NCBI GenBank assembly: GCA_021812845.1
Contig: JAKAML010000069.1
Coordinates: forward strand, 1-6,844
DNA: 6,844 bases
Reading direction: 5' to 3'
Source of the DNA: Pseudomonadota bacterium
GTDB lineage: Bacteria > Pseudomonadota > Alphaproteobacteria > Rhizobiales > Hyphomicrobiaceae
This document shows, one piece after another, positions 5,725 to 6,844 of the stretch. A program made the translations under genes and the position numbers. Position 1 is the stretch's first letter, and each line of letters begins with the position of its first letter. The notes under the pieces are model-generated. The model was given only the letters and a program-made list of their open reading frames with translations, had not been told where the DNA came from and made no database searches.

Positions 5725-6844
5725 CTACTCCTCGCGGAAGGCGCGGTTGATCTGATCGGTGACCGGCTTCATCAGGAACGACAGCGCGGTCCGCTTGCTG
5801 GTCTCGACGAAGCCCTCGACCGGCATACCCGAGACGAGCTTCAACTTCGCGGCCTTGGGCTTGTCCTCGTCGATGACGCGGACTCGGGCGACGTAGTAGG
5901 CGTTGCCCGACTGGGGCTCCTTGGTCAGCTCCTCGGCGCGCTGGATGATGCGCCCCTTGAGCTCGGGCGTCTCGGCCTGGTTGAAGGCCGAGAAGCGCAG
6001 CGTCACGGGATGGCCGATCGCGACCTGGTCGATGTCGATCGGCGCGATCTTGACCTCGATCGCGAAGTCGTCGTCCTTGGGCACGATCGACATGATGGTC
6101 TCGCCGGGCGCGATGACGCCGCCGACGGTGTGGACGGCGAGCTCGTGCACGATACCCGACTGCGGCGCGCGCAGATCGACGCGCTTCAGGAGATCCTCGG
6201 CGGCGGTGCGGCGCTCGGCGAGCTCGGCGATCCGCGCCTCGATCTCACGCAGCTCCTTGTTGGCATCGGACTGCGTCGTCTGCTCGAGGCCGAACATCTG
6301 CAGCTCGGTCTCGCTGATCGAGCCCTGGGCCTTGGCGATCTGCGCCGTCAGCACGCCGCGCTCGCCCTCGAGGCGCGTGAGGTCGCGCTGGGTCGAGAGC
6401 AGACGCTGCACCGGCACGAGCTCCTTCTTGCGCATGAGCTGGACGCGATCGAGCTCCTCGCGCATCAGGCGGATCTCCTGGTCCTTCGCGGACGCCTGGG
6501 CCGACAGTCCCTCGATCTCGCGCCGGAGCTGGCCGACGCGCTCGTTGAGCTGCGACTTCTGGCCGTCGAGGGCGGCGCGCCGCTTGGTGAAGAGCTTGGT
6601 CTCGCCCTCGGCGACCGTTCGCGCCTCCGCGTCGCTCGCGAGGAAGGCGTCGCTGAAGCTGATCGTCGGTGCGCTGTCGCGCTCGGCGAGGAGGCGGGCC
6701 TTGCGGCCGGTGAGCTGGACGATCTGGGAGGTGATGATGCCGTAGTTGGCGCGCGCCTGCGTCTCGTCGAGCTTGAGCACGACGTCGCCGGCCTGGACGC
6801 TGTCGCCGGTCTTGACCAGGATCGCGCCGACGATGCCGCCGGAC
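5725..6844 (-). CDS. type I secretion membrane fusion protein, HlyD/PrsE family, 5' end outside window
   Basis: This is the periplasmic adaptor that links an inner-membrane ABC exporter to a TolC-like outer-membrane channel. The frame is open to the right edge, so 372 codons are visible of an expected 430-450; the N-terminal membrane anchor is missing. Visible order: the first half of the lipoyl-like domain (GGIVGAILVKTGDSVQAGD, then VLKLDETQARAN), a long charged coiled-coil hairpin of about 180 residues rich in E, R, L and Q, the second lipoyl half (LRAPQSGIVHELAVHTVGG), then the beta-barrel part (APIDIDQVAIGHPVTLRF), and the family-typical end GMPVEGFVETSKRTALSFLMKP followed by a short tail ending in FREE. 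A GTG at 6780-6778 could be mistaken for the start, but the lipoyl motif continues in frame beyond it. The ABC subunit presumably lies upstream, off the window. Related PrsE proteins export glycanases, RTX proteins or adhesins; the substrate here is unknown. Confidence 0.92.
   Translation of the reverse strand, partial: SGGIVGAILVKTGDSVQAGDVVLKLDETQARANYGIITSQIVQLTGRKARLLAERDSAPTISFSDAFLASDAEARTVAEGETKLFTKRRAALDGQKSQLNERVGQLRREIEGLSAQASAKDQEIRLMREELDRVQLMRKKELVPVQRLLSTQRDLTRLEGERGVLTAQIAKAQGSISETELQMFGLEQTTQSDANKELREIEARIAELAERRTAAEDLLKRVDLRAPQSGIVHELAVHTVGGVIAPGETIMSIVPKDDDFAIEVKIAPIDIDQVAIGHPVTLRFSAFNQAETPELKGRIIQRAEELTKEPQSGNAYYVARVRVIDEDKPKAAKLKLVSGMPVEGFVETSKRTALSFLMKPVTDQINRAFREE

Noticed and set aside
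6778..6780. GTG as the start of the hlyD-like gene
   Set aside because: The frame continues upstream to the window edge with a conserved lipoyl-domain motif (GGIVGAILVKTGD), so the true start lies outside the window.

Overview
The window is very GC-rich DNA, in a style typical of an alphaproteobacterium. The likely order is Hyphomicrobiales/Rhizobiales, inferred from family resemblance of the proteins and not from any marker gene. It holds three gene groups: a periplasmic PQQ-dependent alcohol-oxidation accessory cluster (1-2570), a dTDP-L-rhamnose synthesis operon (2591-5512, minus strand), and the 3' part of a type I secretion adaptor gene (5725 to the right edge, minus strand).

Region 1 (1-2570) is two divergent operons sharing a 261-273 bp control region. 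On the minus strand, a cytochrome c-550 of the PedF/ExaB/XoxG type is followed, through a 4-base GTGA overlap, by a periplasmic substrate-binding-like protein cut by the left edge. On the plus strand, a seven-bladed YVTN beta-propeller is followed, again through a GTGA overlap, by a periplasmic rhodanese-like protein with a C-x3-C-W motif. Both plus-strand families are known as PQQ-dependent-catabolism-associated, but their biochemical roles are not established. The quinoprotein dehydrogenase itself is not in the window. The control region carries two near-identical 16-bp elements (consensus TGTACCAATTGRCAAT). There is one upstream of each operon, each oriented toward its own genes, and this is the most interesting regulatory signal found.

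Region 2 is rfbB-rfbD-rfbA, read leftward: dTDP-glucose 4,6-dehydratase, dTDP-4-dehydrorhamnose reductase and glucose-1-phosphate thymidylyltransferase. rfbC (the 3,5-epimerase) is absent from both flanks of the operon. A perfect 7-bp inverted repeat fills almost the whole 40-bp gap between rfbB and rfbD, and rfbD and rfbA overlap by ATGA. The product would feed a rhamnose-containing surface glycan. The rfb operon converges on the rhodanese-like gene with only 20 bp between stops.

Region 3 is an HlyD/PrsE-type membrane fusion protein of a type I secretion system, lacking only its N-terminal part. Two tight hairpins without a U-tract follow its stop codon. No RNA genes, insertion sequences, CRISPR arrays, attachment sites or replication origins were seen. 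Every complete gene belongs to a known family, and I found no evidence of a wholly new system. The open biology is what the propeller and C-x3-C-W proteins do and what binds the paired element.
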